From positions 75,902 to 139,901 of the forward strand of contig KB235926.1 in the NCBI GenBank assembly GCA_000332255.1: 64,000 bases of DNA. The letters are read 5' to 3'. The first letter of the stretch is position 1, and each line of letters begins with the position of its first letter. Both the position numbers and the translations under genes were made by a program. Below the pieces are notes generated by a model that saw only the letters and a list, made by a program, of their open reading frames with translations, searched no databases and was not told where the DNA came from. Shown here piece by piece: positions 63,803 through 64,000 of the stretch. This DNA is from a cyanobacterium PCC 7702 (GTDB lineage Bacteria; Cyanobacteriota; Cyanobacteriia; Cyanobacteriales; Nostocaceae).

Positions 63803-63930
63803 TAATTGTTTCCCAAATACGCCTCAATGACATCCGGATTATTTCTTACTTGTGCTGGTTCTCCCAAAGCAATAGACCTGTCCGAAAACTCCAAAGCCAG
63901 CGTGTTCAAAGCTTTGAGGCAAAACTTTGA
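63803..63930 (-). pseudogene. ABC transporter ATP-binding protein, C-terminal fragment (LivG-like)
   Basis: On the minus strand the text reads 'ALEFSDRSIALGEPAQVRNN' then 'PDVIEAYLGNN' and a TAA. This is the usual ending of branched-chain amino acid-type ATPases (…G-EPAEVRxNPxVIEAYLG). Upstream the frame quickly loses similarity before 63930, so only a tail remains, or the gene is broken just before the window edge. Confidence 0.55.
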
Positions 63931-64000
63931 TATTTTTGCAAAAACGCAGTTATGAAGGTTTGAGATAGTTAGTGATAGTTTAGAGGCATAAAAATAGACT

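Overview
This window is chromosomal DNA from a cyanobacterium, most likely a filamentous Nostocales-type organism. The evidence is a cyanobacterial rbcL-rbcX-rbcS operon, the bilin lyase CpcS, Ycf34, MlaE with a DUF3119 neighbour, cyanoexosortase A with HpsJ, a RexT/TrxA2 pair, many GCGATCGC (HIP1) octamers, and several copies of a short dispersed palindromic repeat of the kind known from Nostoc-like genomes. Genus cannot be settled from the sequence alone.

Layout. 1-3.0 kb is a decay zone: the 3' end of an AMP-ligase, an indoleamine 2,3-dioxygenase-like gene broken three times, a TnpB remnant and the tail of an O-methyltransferase. Two identical 31-bp repeats sit inside coding sequence here. 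3.1-6.0 kb is a redox/electrophile module: ene-reductase, YfcG-like glutathione transferase and TrxA2, divergent from the repressor gene rexT, with a near-ideal operator between them. 6-22.5 kb holds panB, a secreted beta-propeller, the Rubisco operon, a group 2 sigma factor, cobO, a GH13 enzyme, DUF1823, cpcS, an NblB-like HEAT protein, a SUI1 protein, an orphan PstS-like protein, aroH and sppA. 22.8-27.2 kb holds mlaE/DUF3119, tsaB, ycf34 and a CCA-type nucleotidyltransferase.

27.2-35.8 kb is a phosphate-scavenging island. phoA, a cation efflux transporter and phoD run leftward. A propeller/phosphatase fusion gene, now broken by a TGA and a -1 frameshift, runs rightward. A PHO-box-like site lies between the two. 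35.9-44 kb contains a Mut7-C protein, a sucrase/ferredoxin-like protein, an HMA-PAP2 fusion, tRNA-Arg(CCG), a metallophosphoesterase, a possible non-coding RNA region and pentapeptide-repeat genes. 44.4-51.3 kb has ilvD facing a hopanoid side-chain cluster, hpnI / broken mntP-like gene / hpnJ / di-iron ferritin-like gene / hpnK. The convergent ilvD and hpnK genes both end inside repeat copies. 51.7-53.5 kb is a cyanoexosortase A cassette with a truncated partner. 54-61.8 kb carries an SRPBCC protein, DUF924, a kinase-FHA-SH3 protein, clpB and a PRK-like kinase without the usual P-loop cysteine. The last 2 kb again holds eroded genes behind an NtcA-like site.

The strongest candidate for something not well described is the ferritin-like di-iron gene, almost touching its neighbours between hpnJ and hpnK. 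The most informative genome-level signal is the active-looking short repeat plus an unusual number of broken genes.
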